Shown: positions 9,603-19,400, counted from the stretch's first letter. The stretch is 64,000 nt of DNA from CBDCYS01 sp965224215 (GCA_965224215.1 CBDCYS010000010.1:31167-95166), one strand, 5' to 3'. Numbers and translations are program-made. The notes: a model not told the origin generated them from the sequence alone.

Positions 9603-10175
9603 ATGAGCAAAGCGAGAAAACTCGAGCCGATCGGCTGGAAGTCGGCGCTCACCGTGCTCAGCATCAACCTCGTACGGGGAGGCAACCAGGTTGCACTCAA
9701 GTTCGCTCTGACTGCCCTGCCGCCGTTTTGGACCGCGTTCGGCCGCATGTCTTTAGGAGCGATCTCGGTCGGCGCCTGGGCCGCCCTGCGAGGCATTCCG
9801 CTGACCCCTCATCGGCGAGAGTGGCCGGAGTTGCTCAATCTGGGGGTGGTCTTTGCCATCCAAATTGCCTTGATGCATTACGGCGTAGACTATACCTCGC
9901 CCGCCTACGCCACGGTGTTGATGAACGCCAACCCGATCTTCGCGAACCTTCTCGCCCACTACGTTTTGGTCGAAAACCTGCCACCTGAGCCGCTGCTGAG
10001 CAGTGTACGCAGCATCGTAGGCCGCGCGACGCTCGGGGTCGATCAAGACCCGATACACCGCGAGCACCTTCTGAAAGGCGTTGTCATTACCAAGTTTCCT
10101 GATTGTTGGTGTGAAACCGTTGCGCCAGCAAACGAAACACGCGCTCGATCGTGGCTGCGTCGGCGTTCGGGCTGA
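9603..10175 (+). pseudogene. third EamA copy, truncated
   Basis: Starts MSKARKLEPIGWKSALTVLS and follows the first EamA repeat of its two neighbours as far as NANPIFANLLAHY (about 9963). Neighbours continue FFVPGDRLS; this copy instead reads into the reverse complement of a J-domain gene and ends at an unrelated stop at 10175. Half of the transporter is missing. One motif has also drifted: LVRGGNQVALK where its neighbours have LWGGN. Confidence 0.75.
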
Positions 10176-10326
10176 GCTGTAAACTTTCGTAGAAGTCGAC
10201 GAAATTACCGCCTTCTTCCCGTTTGAGGCTGGTCGTCTTGTGTTTCCTACTCTGACTGAGGTGGGGAGTATTCATTTCAATCGGGTGCCCAATCGGAATT
10301 TCGACTGGTGTGAGATTATTGCTCAA
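9966..10326 (-). pseudogene. DnaJ J-domain gene fragment, frameshifted
   Basis: The minus strand encodes VDFYESLQLSPNADAATIER then FRLLAQRFHTNNQET in one frame, and VLAVYRVLIDPERRAAYDAA in the next. Together these form a J domain. The catalytic HPD tripeptide is HTN, and the two halves are joined by a one-base shift near 10090. The fragment ends at RWQVFDQ, where it meets the truncated EamA gene at about 9963-9966. It cannot stimulate DnaK as it stands. Confidence 0.7.
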
Positions 10327-10544
10327 AACACCGCAGACAGCAATGGACCAAAAGGTGGCATTTGCTTAATGCTTGAGTGATTTTCTACAGGAAACCACCT
10401 AGAGGGCATTGTCTCGTTGCTTGACGGCAGACGAACCCGCTGGACCCGCCATTGAGAGTGGTGATCTAGATGGAAGGGCCGGGCTAACTGATTCTTGGCG
10501 GGCATCTGTAAAACAGATCCCCGAGGTTCTGCCAGAATGGGTCC
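10327..10544. other. intergenic, no gene seen
   Basis: Between the J-domain fragment and the PVC-type lipoprotein gene. I see no conserved coding sequence or clear hairpin; the promoter of the downstream gene is probably here but I cannot place it. Confidence 0.4.
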
Positions 10545-13500
10545 TTGGAGAGTCTCAGGCCATCTGTAGCGAACGGTGACCACCCAGCCCTTCGTGTCCG
10601 GCGGGTGGCGGCGATCCTGACAACTTGCCTCTATCTCGCATCCTGCGGTGAAAAGGCTCCACCGAAGAACCCTTACGATACCGATCCCCTCGAGCCCGCC
10701 GAGGCGCTAACAAGCTTCCAGGTCGTCGAAGGTTTTCGCATCGAGTTGGTCGCGGCGGAGCCGGACGTTATCGATCCGGTCGAGATGGCCTTCGACAAAA
10801 ACGGAGATCTCTACGTGGTGGAGATGCTCGACTATCCTTTCGATCCGCCCGAGGGAGAAGCGCCCCGCAGCCGCGTTCGCCTGTTACAAGACACCGACGG
10901 CGACGGACAGTTTGAGACCGCCACTCTGTTTGCGGACAACCTCTTGCAGGCGACATGCGCTTTGCCTTGGAAGGGAGGCGTGTTCGTTACTTCCGCGCCT
11001 GACATCCTTTACCTCAAAGACACGGACGGGGATCACAAGGCGGACCTTCGCGAAGTCGTCTTTAGCGGTTTCGCCAGCCGGGAGGTGTCGGCGGAAAGCC
11101 GCGTGACCAATCTCCGCCTCGGCATCGACAACTGGATCTATGCGGCGAACAACGGCCGCCCGGGCCGCATCACCTCCCCGAAGTGGCCGGAACAGCCCGC
11201 GGTCATCGTTCGCGGCCACGATTTTCGGTTCCATCCGATCAAGGGGCTTTTCGAGCCCGCGACCGGTCCGACTCAGTACGGCATGTCGTTCGATCAATGG
11301 GGCAATCGCTTCATGTCGCAAAACACGATTCATCTGCGGCATGCTGTCTTCCCCGTGCGTTATCTGTTGAACAATCCTTTCTTCTCACTGCCCTCGCGGC
11401 TGCACGACGTATCGGCCCACGACCCCACGGCGAGTGTGATCTACCCGTTGACCCAGCCGCAGCAGTGGCGGGTCGAGAGAACCGAGGTTCGCCAGCAACG
11501 CTATGACGAGACTCGTCCCGGGCGCATCGAGCAATTGGGTGGGCACTTTTCCGCCGCAACCGGCGCAACCGCGTATGTGGGTGACGCCTTCCCAGCGGGG
11601 TTCGCCGGAAACGTCTTCGTAGCCGATGCCAACGGGAACCTGGTTCATCGCGACATTCTGTCGGCCGACGGAGTAACTTTTCAAGCCGAACGCAAGCCCG
11701 CCGACAAGGAATTCTTGACCTCGACCGACGTCTGGTTCCGCCCGGTCAACTTCGCCAATGCTCCCGATGGAAACCTTTACATCGCCGACTTCTATCGGGA
11801 GTACATCGAGGAGCCGATCTCGATCTCCGAATCGATCAAGAAGAAGGTTCAGATCGATTTCTATCGTGGCAACGACCACGGGCGAATTTATCGCATTGTC
11901 GCGCAGAACCCTCGCCGCCCGGGCGACTTGAAGCCCAATCTGGGCCAAGCCTCAATGGCCGAGCTCGTGCAAACATTAGGCCACTCAAATGGCTGGCATC
12001 GGCGAACCGCCCAACGGCTGCTGCTCGAACGTCAAGGCTCCGAAGCCGTGCCTTTGCTGAAAGAGCTGGCCGAGATCGGGGAATCGCCCCTCGCCCGCCT
12101 CCACGCGCTTTGGACTCTCGAGGGTCTCGACGCGCTGGGGCCGGCCGTGACCGGCCAAGCGATGCGGGACGAGGACCCTCGCATTCGCGAACATTCGCTA
12201 CGGATGGCTGAGGACTTTCTGCAAGAGCTGGGCAGCGCGGCCGTCGCCCGGGTCAGCGATTCCGATGCCCGGGTCCGTTTTCAACTTGCCATGACGCTCG
12301 GGAAGATCTCGGGCAACCATCGCCCCTTGGCTCAACTGGCCGCATCCGATGGAGAAGACGCCTGGTTTCGCGCCGCCATCGTCAATGCCGCGGGCCCGCG
12401 GGCGCTGCAAGTCCTGACGCGGATGCTGGTGCGGCATCGCGACTTTTTCGCCGAACCGACCGAAGGCAAGCGCGAGATGGTGTCGCAGTTAGCGCAGTCG
12501 ATTGGAGTTCGCGGAAACTCGAACGATCTGACAATGCTGTTGATCACGCTAGACGGCAGCCCTGTCCTGGCTCGGCCCGAGTGGCTTCAGGCGACTCTCG
12601 GCGGTTTGGCCCAGGGGCTCGCGCTTGATCGATCGAAACGAGTTCAAGTGCCCTCGGCCGAGCATGTCTTGACGCGGCTGCTGACCGGGTCGTCGGCGGA
12701 AGTTCGCATCGCCACCGCGGAAGTTGCGCAGCATCTTGAGTTTCCCGAATTTACCCGCATGGCACTGGTGAGCGCTCGCGACGAGGAGTTGCCGATCGAG
12801 AAACGGGCTCGCGCTGTCGGTTATCTGCAGGGCGGGAGTTTCAGGGCTGTTAGCCCGACGCTCCAAGGAATTCTCGAATCACCGGCTCCGCAACCGGTCA
12901 AGGCGGCCGCGATCCAGACGTTAGCGACGTTCGACGACCCCAGTGTTCCGGCGATCCTGCTGCCCAGCTGGGGCGGATATGGGCCGGAGGTCCGGGCTCG
13001 AGCGGAACAAGCTCTGCTGAGGCACCCGGCCCGCGTCGGTGCGTTTCTCGATGCTGTCGAGAGTGGAGCGATCGAAGCTTCTTCGGTCGAAGCGGTGTTC
13101 AGAATCCGTTTATCCCAATACCCCGATCCGGAAGTGAAGTGGCGCGCTCAGCAATTGTTCCAAGGCCAAGCCAGCGAACGGACAGCGATCGTTGGATCGC
13201 ACAAAGACGTGTTGGCCCTTGACGCCAGCGCGCCAAACGGCAGAGTGGTTTTTGATAAGACTTGCGCGAGCTGCCATCTTCGGCAAGGCGACCGCGGCCG
13301 CATCGGACCGGATCTTTCCGGCGTCAACAATAGGACCCACGAGGATCTGCTGACCCATATCTTGGATCCGAGCTTCGAGATACAGCCCAACTACACCAAC
13401 TACCTTGTCGTCGACAAGGCGGGCCGCGTCTACGACGGATTGCTGGCCGGCGAGTCCGCCCACGCCGTCACGCTGCGGGGCGAGTACGAGGATATAACGA

Positions 13501-13625
13501 TCCGCCGCGACGAGGTGGCAGAGATACGTGCGTCCGATGTCTCGCTGATGCCAGAGGGCTTTGAAGAAGATCTCAGCCGCCAGGAGCTAGCCGACGTGAT
13601 CGCGTATCTGCGGGCAGGGTTGTAG
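10545..13625 (+). CDS. PVC-type membrane-bound dehydrogenase-like cytochrome c lipoprotein, 1026 aa
   Basis: Large exported protein of the Pirellula/Verrucomicrobium type (TIGR02604 N-terminal and TIGR02603 heme-binding C-terminal domains). A lipobox LASC (Cys34) follows a short basic hydrophobic leader, indicating a lipoprotein. Residues about 50-430 look like a glucose/sorbosone dehydrogenase-type beta-propeller (FDKNGDLYVVEMLDYPFD, DTDGDG, PDGNLYIADFYREYI). A HEAT-like helical stretch follows (about 460-860). The C-terminus carries one c-type heme site, CASCH near residue 907, with a distal Met candidate (SLMPEGF). TTG at 10545 is used because it keeps the basic leader; GTG at 10605 is an alternative. 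Substrate is unknown; electron transfer in the periplasm is the expected role. Confidence 0.82.
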   Translation: MESLRPSVANGDHPALRVRRVAAILTTCLYLASCGEKAPPKNPYDTDPLEPAEALTSFQVVEGFRIELVAAEPDVIDPVEMAFDKNGDLYVVEMLDYPFDPPEGEAPRSRVRLLQDTDGDGQFETATLFADNLLQATCALPWKGGVFVTSAPDILYLKDTDGDHKADLREVVFSGFASREVSAESRVTNLRLGIDNWIYAANNGRPGRITSPKWPEQPAVIVRGHDFRFHPIKGLFEPATGPTQYGMSFDQWGNRFMSQNTIHLRHAVFPVRYLLNNPFFSLPSRLHDVSAHDPTASVIYPLTQPQQWRVERTEVRQQRYDETRPGRIEQLGGHFSAATGATAYVGDAFPAGFAGNVFVADANGNLVHRDILSADGVTFQAERKPADKEFLTSTDVWFRPVNFANAPDGNLYIADFYREYIEEPISISESIKKKVQIDFYRGNDHGRIYRIVAQNPRRPGDLKPNLGQASMAELVQTLGHSNGWHRRTAQRLLLERQGSEAVPLLKELAEIGESPLARLHALWTLEGLDALGPAVTGQAMRDEDPRIREHSLRMAEDFLQELGSAAVARVSDSDARVRFQLAMTLGKISGNHRPLAQLAASDGEDAWFRAAIVNAAGPRALQVLTRMLVRHRDFFAEPTEGKREMVSQLAQSIGVRGNSNDLTMLLITLDGSPVLARPEWLQATLGGLAQGLALDRSKRVQVPSAEHVLTRLLTGSSAEVRIATAEVAQHLEFPEFTRMALVSARDEELPIEKRARAVGYLQGGSFRAVSPTLQGILESPAPQPVKAAAIQTLATFDDPSVPAILLPSWGGYGPEVRARAEQALLRHPARVGAFLDAVESGAIEASSVEAVFRIRLSQYPDPEVKWRAQQLFQGQASERTAIVGSHKDVLALDASAPNGRVVFDKTCASCHLRQGDRGRIGPDLSGVNNRTHEDLLTHILDPSFEIQPNYTNYLVVDKAGRVYDGLLAGESAHAVTLRGEYEDITIRRDEVAEIRASDVSLMPEGFEEDLSRQELADVIAYLRAGL

Positions 13626-13714
13626 AAGTGAGAATGTGTAGTTGCCGGTGGAAAGGCAGTACGTGAAATCAAAGATAAGATCGCCCGCCAACCGAACCGC
13701 CGAATAACTTTTCG

Positions 13715-14305
13715 ATGAGGCATCCTGATCCACAACTAGTTGTCATTGCCGGACCCAATGGAGCCGGCAAGTCTACTCTTGCTCAAGATTTGCTCAGCGG
13801 TGAGTACGAGCTCTCGGAGTACGTTAACGCTGATCGAATCGCCCTGGGACTGTCGGGATCAGGAGCTCAGAATGCAGCGATCGAGGCGGGCCGAATCATG
13901 ATAGACCGCATGAGGAACCTTGCGAGGGTACGAGCCAGTTTCGCATTTGAGACGACAATGTCTTCCCGTTCCTTTGCCCCGTGGATTTCTGGCCTCGCGA
14001 AGAGCGGATACAGTGTTCACATTGTGTACTTGTGGCTGCGAACGCCCGAGTTGGCCGTTCATAGGGTAGAGGAACGTGCACGCGCCGGGGGCCACTTCGT
14101 TGACGCTGACGTCGTCAAGAGGCGCTACCAGCGCGGGATTGCTAACTTTTTCAGTTTGTATCGTTCCATTGCACATACTTGGGCCGTTTACGACAATTCC
14201 GGCTGGGGTAAGCCCATCTTGGTCGCTGAACGATCGGAAATTGACGGCGCCGACAAGATCCATCGAGACGACCTGTGGGCCAGATTCTGCGACACTAAAA
14301 AGTAG
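13715..14305 (+). CDS. zeta-toxin-like P-loop kinase, 196 aa
   Basis: Begins LVVIAGPNGAGKSTLAQDLL, a Walker A loop at residues 13-21, followed by EYVNADRIALGLS and FAFETTMSSR, the pattern of zeta-toxin/UDP-GlcNAc kinase-like proteins that phosphorylate small molecules or nucleotide sugars. A C-terminal basic helix region (EERARAGGHFVDADVVKRRY) fits the family. The stop is three bases before the small gene at 14309, so the two are co-transcribed. It may be a toxin-antitoxin pair in reverse order or a housekeeping kinase of the same fold. Confidence 0.75.
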   Translation: MRHPDPQLVVIAGPNGAGKSTLAQDLLSGEYELSEYVNADRIALGLSGSGAQNAAIEAGRIMIDRMRNLARVRASFAFETTMSSRSFAPWISGLAKSGYSVHIVYLWLRTPELAVHRVEERARAGGHFVDADVVKRRYQRGIANFFSLYRSIAHTWAVYDNSGWGKPILVAERSEIDGADKIHRDDLWARFCDTKK

Positions 14306-14308
14306 CTG

Positions 14309-14521
14309 ATGTCAGAATCCACTTCAAAGACTGGCAAGCCGTTTCCTTCCGCGAAGGAGGTGGAGGAAATTCTCGGCAAGGCGGTCCAAAACGCCTTACT
14401 GATGCACAAGCGCTTGCGCAATCCGATCGCCGTTTACCAGGACGGTCGTGTTGTCATCATCCCGCCAGACGAAATCCCCGCCGAGGATGACGGCCGCACG
14501 GTCAAGGTCGTTGGTTTCTGA
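14309..14521 (+). CDS. small partner of zeta-like kinase, 70 aa
   Basis: Starts three bases after the kinase stop. Sequence MSESTSKTGKPFPSAKEVEE, then a short helix and a beta-rich basic/acidic tail (VYQDGRVVIIPPDEIPAEDD). No DNA-binding motif is obvious. Tight coupling to a zeta-like kinase makes it an antitoxin candidate, but that is inference from position only. Confidence 0.6.
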   Translation: MSESTSKTGKPFPSAKEVEEILGKAVQNALLMHKRLRNPIAVYQDGRVVIIPPDEIPAEDDGRTVKVVGF

Positions 14522-14743
14522 AGCGGTGGGCCCCGTGGTTGTGAGCGCCGCGTCGACCATGACCCAACCGAGCCGCGCCCGCGAGGGTGCGGTTGAGTCT
14601 GGAAAGTGTCGGCGTGACTTGGGAAAACTGGACCGCACCCTTGCTGGTGCGGCTCTGTTGTTCGGTGGCTTGGCCGCGACTTGCTGAGGCCCGCGGACTG
14701 CCTCAGGTAACTCGCTCCAGTAACCCTCTCGACTAACCCGGCT

Positions 14744-16876
14744 TTACAACCCTACCCCTCGATCCCGCGAATGAAGCTCCCGGGCCAACTCCTCCGGATC
14801 GGTCACCGGCTGCTGGCAAGTGAAGTTTCGACAAACATACGCCGTCGGCTTGCCGTCCACCATCGGACGATTCGCTAGCAGCGGAATCTTCTTCGGCGTT
14901 TCCTCGTCCGCTGGATCCATCCGCGCCACGACCTTGTTGGGCAAGTACTGCTGATAGACGGCGCGGAGAAGTGCACTTGTCGCCGCATCGTCCGCCGCTC
15001 CCACAATGGCAATCTCGTCGAAGCCCGCATGCCAGGCGTCGATTCCCGCCAGCAGCCGCTCCTGCTGAAACGGCGAGCGCATCGTTCCGGTGCCCGCGAA
15101 CACGCGAATGATCTGCTCCGCCTTCTCGCGGTAGTCGCCCCGATCAAGAAGAACCGCTAGCCGCTGCAGGTTCAGTAGCATGACGGAATTGCCTGACGGG
15201 ATCGCTCCATCTTGCGCGGTCTTGCTGCGAACGATCAGCCGCTCGTGATCGGACGCCGTGAAGAAGAAGCCGCCGAACGGATCGTCCCAATAGTAATCGA
15301 TAGCAACCTCGGTCAACCGCCTTGCCTCGTCCAGCCACCTCAGCTCACCGCTCCATTCATAAAGCCCCAGCAACCCTTCGATAAGAAAGGCATAGTCGGT
15401 GATGTAGGACTTCAGCCGCGCCTTCCCTTTCCCGTACGTCGCGAACAGTCGCCCGTCCTGTCGCATCTCGCTCAGGATGAAATTGGCGGCGCGGGCAGCG
15501 GCTTCTCCAAAGCCGGGTGCGTCCAGCACTGCCGCGCCCTTCGCCAGCGCGGTGATCATCAGCCCGTTCCAGCCCGTGAGAATCTTGTCGTCCAGCCCCG
15601 GCCGAACCCGTTCCGCTCGCGCTGCAAACAGCTTACGCCGTCCTTCAGCGATTGTTTGTTCGACTGCAGCGGGCTCAAGATGCTCCAGCTTCGCAATGAC
15701 ATCGACCGCGCGGTCGACGTGCAGAATGTTCTTCGGCCCGTGGGGCACATGCTGGTCACCCGGATGTGCCCAATTACCCATCTGGCTGATCCCGTAGTGC
15801 TGCGTGAACAGTTTCGCCGCTTCCTCACCGAGAATCTGCTCCACCTCATCCCGCGTCCAAATGTAGAACTTGCCTTCGAGGCCTTCGCTGTCGGCGTCTT
15901 CGCTCGAGCAGAAGGCGCCCTCGGGAGTCCCCAGGTCCCGAATCACATAGTCGAATATGCCGCGAGTCTTCTGCTCGCAGAGTTTCTTCAGCTCCGGCAG
16001 TTCCGTCGCCTGATAGCCATCAAGGTACGCGGAGGCCACCAACCCTTGGTCGTAGAGCATCTTTTCGAAGTGCGGCACCAGCCATTTCGCGTCAGTCGAA
16101 TAACGCGCGATGCCGCCGCCCAGGTGATCGTAGATGCCGCCGTTGGCCATCTTTTCGAGAGTCAACTCGACAATGGCCAGATTGGCGTGATGTCGGCCAT
16201 GACGGTATTCCCGCAACAGTATGTCGATCGCCGAGCTGGGTGGAAATTTATTCGACCCGCTCGGGATACCGCCCGTCGAGGAATCGAACGCCCGCAGAAT
16301 CTGGTCGGCCGCCTGGCTGACGCTCGTACGGGAAAGCAGCTCACCGGCCTCGCCGACGGAATGGATCTGCTGAACAGCCGTGACTACTTTGTCACTGTCC
16401 CCCGCCAGGGCAGGCCCCCGGTCCTTCCAAACCTGAGCAAGCTGGGCCAGCACCGTCTTGAAGCCGGGACGCCCATACATATTGTCTTTCGGAAAGTAGG
16501 TTCCCGCGTAGATAGGCTTGAGATCCGGCGTGAGGAAAACGCTCATCGGCCAGCCGCCATGCCCGCCGGTGTAGAGCATGGTGGCGCTCATGTAAATTTC
16601 GTCGAGGTCGGGACGCTCCTCGCGGTCTACTTTGATCGCGATAAAATCCTCCTTGAGAGCCGCCGCAACTTGCTCGTCCTCGAAGCTCTCGTGCTCCATG
16701 ACGTGACACCAGTGGCAGGCAGCATAGCCGATGCTGAGAAAGATGAGCTTGTTCTCCGACCGTGCGCGTCCGATCGCTTCCTCACCCCAGCCGTACCAGT
16801 CGACGGGGTTATGCGCGTGCTGCAACAGATAGGGGCTGGTCTCGTGGATGAGCTGATTGGTGTGGGCGGGGTCCAT
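14744..16876 (-). CDS. thioredoxin-domain DUF255 protein (YyaL/SPATA20 type), 710 aa
   Basis: The N-terminal thioredoxin-like domain starts NQLIHETSPYLLQHAHNP and has the diagnostic CHWCHVM (Cys54, Cys57), then DREERPDLDEIYM and GGWPMSVFLTPDLKP. The rest is the long alpha/alpha toroid (six-hairpin) typical of this family, for example GGIYDHLGGGIARYSTD and DDKILTGWNGLMI. Length is normal. The ATG at 16876 fits the conserved family start; the open frame upstream to 17041 is not conserved. Function in bacteria is not well established; the fold suggests a redox or carbohydrate-epimerase-like enzyme in the cytosol. It is transcribed away from its small neighbour at 17077. Confidence 0.9.
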   Translation of the reverse strand: MDPAHTNQLIHETSPYLLQHAHNPVDWYGWGEEAIGRARSENKLIFLSIGYAACHWCHVMEHESFEDEQVAAALKEDFIAIKVDREERPDLDEIYMSATMLYTGGHGGWPMSVFLTPDLKPIYAGTYFPKDNMYGRPGFKTVLAQLAQVWKDRGPALAGDSDKVVTAVQQIHSVGEAGELLSRTSVSQAADQILRAFDSSTGGIPSGSNKFPPSSAIDILLREYRHGRHHANLAIVELTLEKMANGGIYDHLGGGIARYSTDAKWLVPHFEKMLYDQGLVASAYLDGYQATELPELKKLCEQKTRGIFDYVIRDLGTPEGAFCSSEDADSEGLEGKFYIWTRDEVEQILGEEAAKLFTQHYGISQMGNWAHPGDQHVPHGPKNILHVDRAVDVIAKLEHLEPAAVEQTIAEGRRKLFAARAERVRPGLDDKILTGWNGLMITALAKGAAVLDAPGFGEAAARAANFILSEMRQDGRLFATYGKGKARLKSYITDYAFLIEGLLGLYEWSGELRWLDEARRLTEVAIDYYWDDPFGGFFFTASDHERLIVRSKTAQDGAIPSGNSVMLLNLQRLAVLLDRGDYREKAEQIIRVFAGTGTMRSPFQQERLLAGIDAWHAGFDEIAIVGAADDAATSALLRAVYQQYLPNKVVARMDPADEETPKKIPLLANRPMVDGKPTAYVCRNFTCQQPVTDPEELARELHSRDRGVGL

Positions 16877-17076
16877 GACTAACTTGCGATCATACCAGGA
16901 GTAATATGCGCTCCCTTCCTGAGCACCGTAGCCGCCGCCGTCAGGACCCGACAGAGCCGCGGGTGGAAACCGTGGTCGGCGTGGGTGGAAACCCGCGGTA
17001 ACGGCTCCAGAGGCCGATGTTGCCCGCCAGAAGGCGCGCAAATTCCGCCTTTCGTGCCATGCTTGAATGAAAGAGG

Positions 17077-17268
17077 ATGCTAGATTTTCTGCTCAACGCC
17101 GGCTTGGTCCTTCTCATCCTGGGAACAAGTGCGCTAGCAACTAAGGCCTACGCCAGCGCCATGTATAACCACTGCCCGGACTGCGCAACCCTCAACGCCA
17201 AACGGAGGCCTGCCTGCCGAACATGCGGACACCCATTCGCCGCAAGCAACCCCGGCAACAAGAGCTGA
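17077..17268 (+). CDS. small membrane protein with zinc ribbon, 63 aa
   Basis: One N-terminal hydrophobic segment (MLDFLLNAGLVLLILGTSAL) followed by CPDC and CRTCG pairs, a treble-clef or ribbon pattern. The ATG is directly after AGAGG, which is too close for a normal site, so the true start could be a downstream codon. It is divergent from DUF255. Function unknown. Confidence 0.5.
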   Translation: MLDFLLNAGLVLLILGTSALATKAYASAMYNHCPDCATLNAKRRPACRTCGHPFAASNPGNKS

Positions 17269-17311
17269 CTGACCGCTCGAAGCCGCCGCCCCGCCGTGCT
17301 ATCATGCGGCC

Positions 17312-17797
17312 TTGAATTTCAAGTCGCCCCAGTTCGCCCTTGCCGCGCTGCTCGTCGCATGGCTGGCGCTGACCGCGCCGCCTCTTCGCACCCAAATCGA
17401 CAAGACACTGCGGACACGAGCCCTTTTCGAGGGCCGCGACGCAGATCAGCGCACGGCGCTGGTGGACAACCCTGGGGTTCGCGTTGCTCAAGAAATCGGC
17501 ATCGCGGTTCCCCCAAGCGAGTGTGTGGTCGTGCTGGCCTACGCCGGGCCCGCCGCAATCGATTACTATCAGTCGCGCTTTGCCTACTTCCTTTATCCCC
17601 GGAAGGTCATGGTGTCCGACGCAGTTGACGCCAACCAGGACGGCTGCGGTTACCTGGCCGTCTTTCGCGATACCCCGCGGAACCTGGCTAGCGAACCCTT
17701 CGCGGGACGCTGGAACCAGGCCGATCTCGGTAAGCGTCTGAGTGGTCTTGAACCTGTTCAATCGGGCGAGCTGACACGCATCTATCGAATTCCCTAG
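17312..17797 (+). CDS. hypothetical membrane-anchored protein, 161 aa
   Basis: Unrecognised. A TTG start at 17312 gives an N-terminal signal-anchor (FALAALLVAWLALTAPPL) and a soluble domain with VAQEIGIAVPPSECVVVLAY and a Tyr-rich stretch (DYYQSRFAYFLYPRK). It ends ten bases before the large membrane protein at 17808. The two probably form an operon; proteins like this often accompany GT-C-type glycosyltransferases. Confidence 0.55.
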   Translation: MNFKSPQFALAALLVAWLALTAPPLRTQIDKTLRTRALFEGRDADQRTALVDNPGVRVAQEIGIAVPPSECVVVLAYAGPAAIDYYQSRFAYFLYPRKVMVSDAVDANQDGCGYLAVFRDTPRNLASEPFAGRWNQADLGKRLSGLEPVQSGELTRIYRIP

Positions 17798-17807
17798 TGG
17801 CTTCGCG

Positions 17808-19193
17808 ATGATCTACGCCGGGTACATTCTCACTTGTCTGATCGGCTGGCTGATCGTCCCGAGACTCGTGGCGCGATTACTGGAGCGGGTCGCGCTGACC
17901 TTCGCCCTCGGTGCTTTCGCTATCTCGATCGAGATGTTCGCATTCGATCTTGCCGGCATTGGTTGGAATCGCTGGGTCCTGCTGCTTCCGTGGGTGCTTC
18001 TGCTTGCCTTCCGCGTTTATCAGGGCCTGGGCCACTTCACTTTCGAGGCCGCGCCTTTTCCCGCCTGGTGGCGGATTGGCCTGGTAGCGTTGGCCCTAGT
18101 GCCGGCGATCGCGTGGTGGCCTTATGAGCGCGTGATGCCGCTCACCAGCTCAGCCTGGGACGCCTGGGCCATCTGGCTGTTCAAGGCCAAGGCGTTTTAT
18201 CTGGACGGCAGTATGGATCCGTTCCTGGCACGTGCGGCCGAATTTACCGATCACGAGCCTGGATACCCCTTGTTGATGCCTCTCTACGGCGCATTTCTCT
18301 ACACGCTGAACGGCGCGGTCGACGATTACGCATTCAAAATGGCGTCCGTATGTTTCATCTTCGCTTCCCTTGGAGTGTTCCACTACTTCGCTCGCAGGGC
18401 CGGGCGGCCAGGGCCCGCGCTGGTCTTCATGGCCATGCTGGCATCAGTTCCGATGTTAAATTTTGTCGCGTTTGAACTGGCTGGTTACGTGGATACCACC
18501 CTGTCGCTTCACCTGCTGGCCGCTGCCGGCTTCTCATACTTCTGGTGGCGTGACGGAAATCGCTTCGATCTTTCGGCTGCGTCGGTAGCCGCGACCGCTG
18601 CTGCCTGGACGAAGAACGAGGGCCAATTCTTCCTCCTGGCAATCGTTGTTCTGGGCGCGGCCGGCCTGCTTTCCCGCCGCCGTCCGGCGCTCGAGTGGGG
18701 CCATCTGATCGCCCCGCCCGCCGCTCTCTTGCTGCCTTGGACAATCGTGCGCTCCGGTCACGGTGTGGAAGCGGCAAGGTTCGCAATGGGGCTTAACTTT
18801 GACCCCACATTACTCTCGATTGCCACGGCCGCGCTGGTCACGGAGGCGCTTCGCTGGGATCTGTTCGTCCTCACTTTTGTTCTGCTTGTCGCCGCGGCGG
18901 TGGGAGCAGCGCTTCTGAGAATGCCGGCTGCCTTCTGGGTTCTGCCTGGTCTCGTTGTATGGCACCTCTCGGGCGCGCTGATGGCGTATTCGACCGGCCA
19001 GAATGATTTGCAATGGTGGCTCGGAACTTCGGCTGACCGCATTCTGGCGCAGGTCGTGCCGCTGGCACTTCTGCCGGCGGCGCTCGTCTTTTCACACTGG
19101 TTCGGGCGACAAAGCGCCCCCGAGCCGCCAACCGAGAAACCTGAATCAACGCAGTCTCCTAGGCGCGATAAACGTCGCCGTCAATCCCGATAA
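17808..19193 (+). CDS. polytopic membrane protein, GT-C glycosyltransferase-like, 461 aa
   Basis: About 11-12 hydrophobic helices. A large first loop has WDAWAIWLFKAKAFYLDG and EFTDHEPGYPLLMPL, the Trp/Asp-rich and YPLL pattern seen in PMT/ArnT-like lipid-linked sugar transferases (GT39/GT-C). The C-terminus is cytosolic and basic. It would use polyprenyl-phosphate sugars at the periplasmic face, but the acceptor is unknown. The small anchored protein upstream is likely a partner. Confidence 0.65.
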   Translation: MIYAGYILTCLIGWLIVPRLVARLLERVALTFALGAFAISIEMFAFDLAGIGWNRWVLLLPWVLLLAFRVYQGLGHFTFEAAPFPAWWRIGLVALALVPAIAWWPYERVMPLTSSAWDAWAIWLFKAKAFYLDGSMDPFLARAAEFTDHEPGYPLLMPLYGAFLYTLNGAVDDYAFKMASVCFIFASLGVFHYFARRAGRPGPALVFMAMLASVPMLNFVAFELAGYVDTTLSLHLLAAAGFSYFWWRDGNRFDLSAASVAATAAAWTKNEGQFFLLAIVVLGAAGLLSRRRPALEWGHLIAPPAALLLPWTIVRSGHGVEAARFAMGLNFDPTLLSIATAALVTEALRWDLFVLTFVLLVAAAVGAALLRMPAAFWVLPGLVVWHLSGALMAYSTGQNDLQWWLGTSADRILAQVVPLALLPAALVFSHWFGRQSAPEPPTEKPESTQSPRRDKRRRQSR

Positions 19194-19400
19194 GGACAGA
19201 TCCTCGGTCCGGCGTCCTGACGTGGCGCGCTCCTCGGTGGGCAGCATCGGTCTCCGGGCCAACCTAGACGCAGGCGGCAGTCTGCGTTTACCGCAGGCTT
19301 CCGTCTCATGCCGACCGCGGACTTCCGTCCGGGGCTCTGTCCGGCCGTCTGAAATTCTCGTAGTTGACCCCAACCGCCTTCCTACTTACAGTAGAGATAG
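19194..19400. repeat. intergenic stretch with a short hairpin CGGAC-TTCC-GTCCG (19318-19331)
   Basis: No gene is seen. CGGAC (19318-19322) pairs with GTCCG (19327-19331) across TTCC. A similar hairpin, GTGGAC-TTCT-GTCCAC, lies at 42145-42160, and a related double hairpin at 22183-22228. They may be a dispersed intergenic structure or weak terminators. Confidence 0.4.

Noticed and set aside
15212..16882. 556-codon plus-strand frame
   Set aside because: Antisense shadow of the DUF255 thioredoxin gene, which has the CHWC motif and conserved start.
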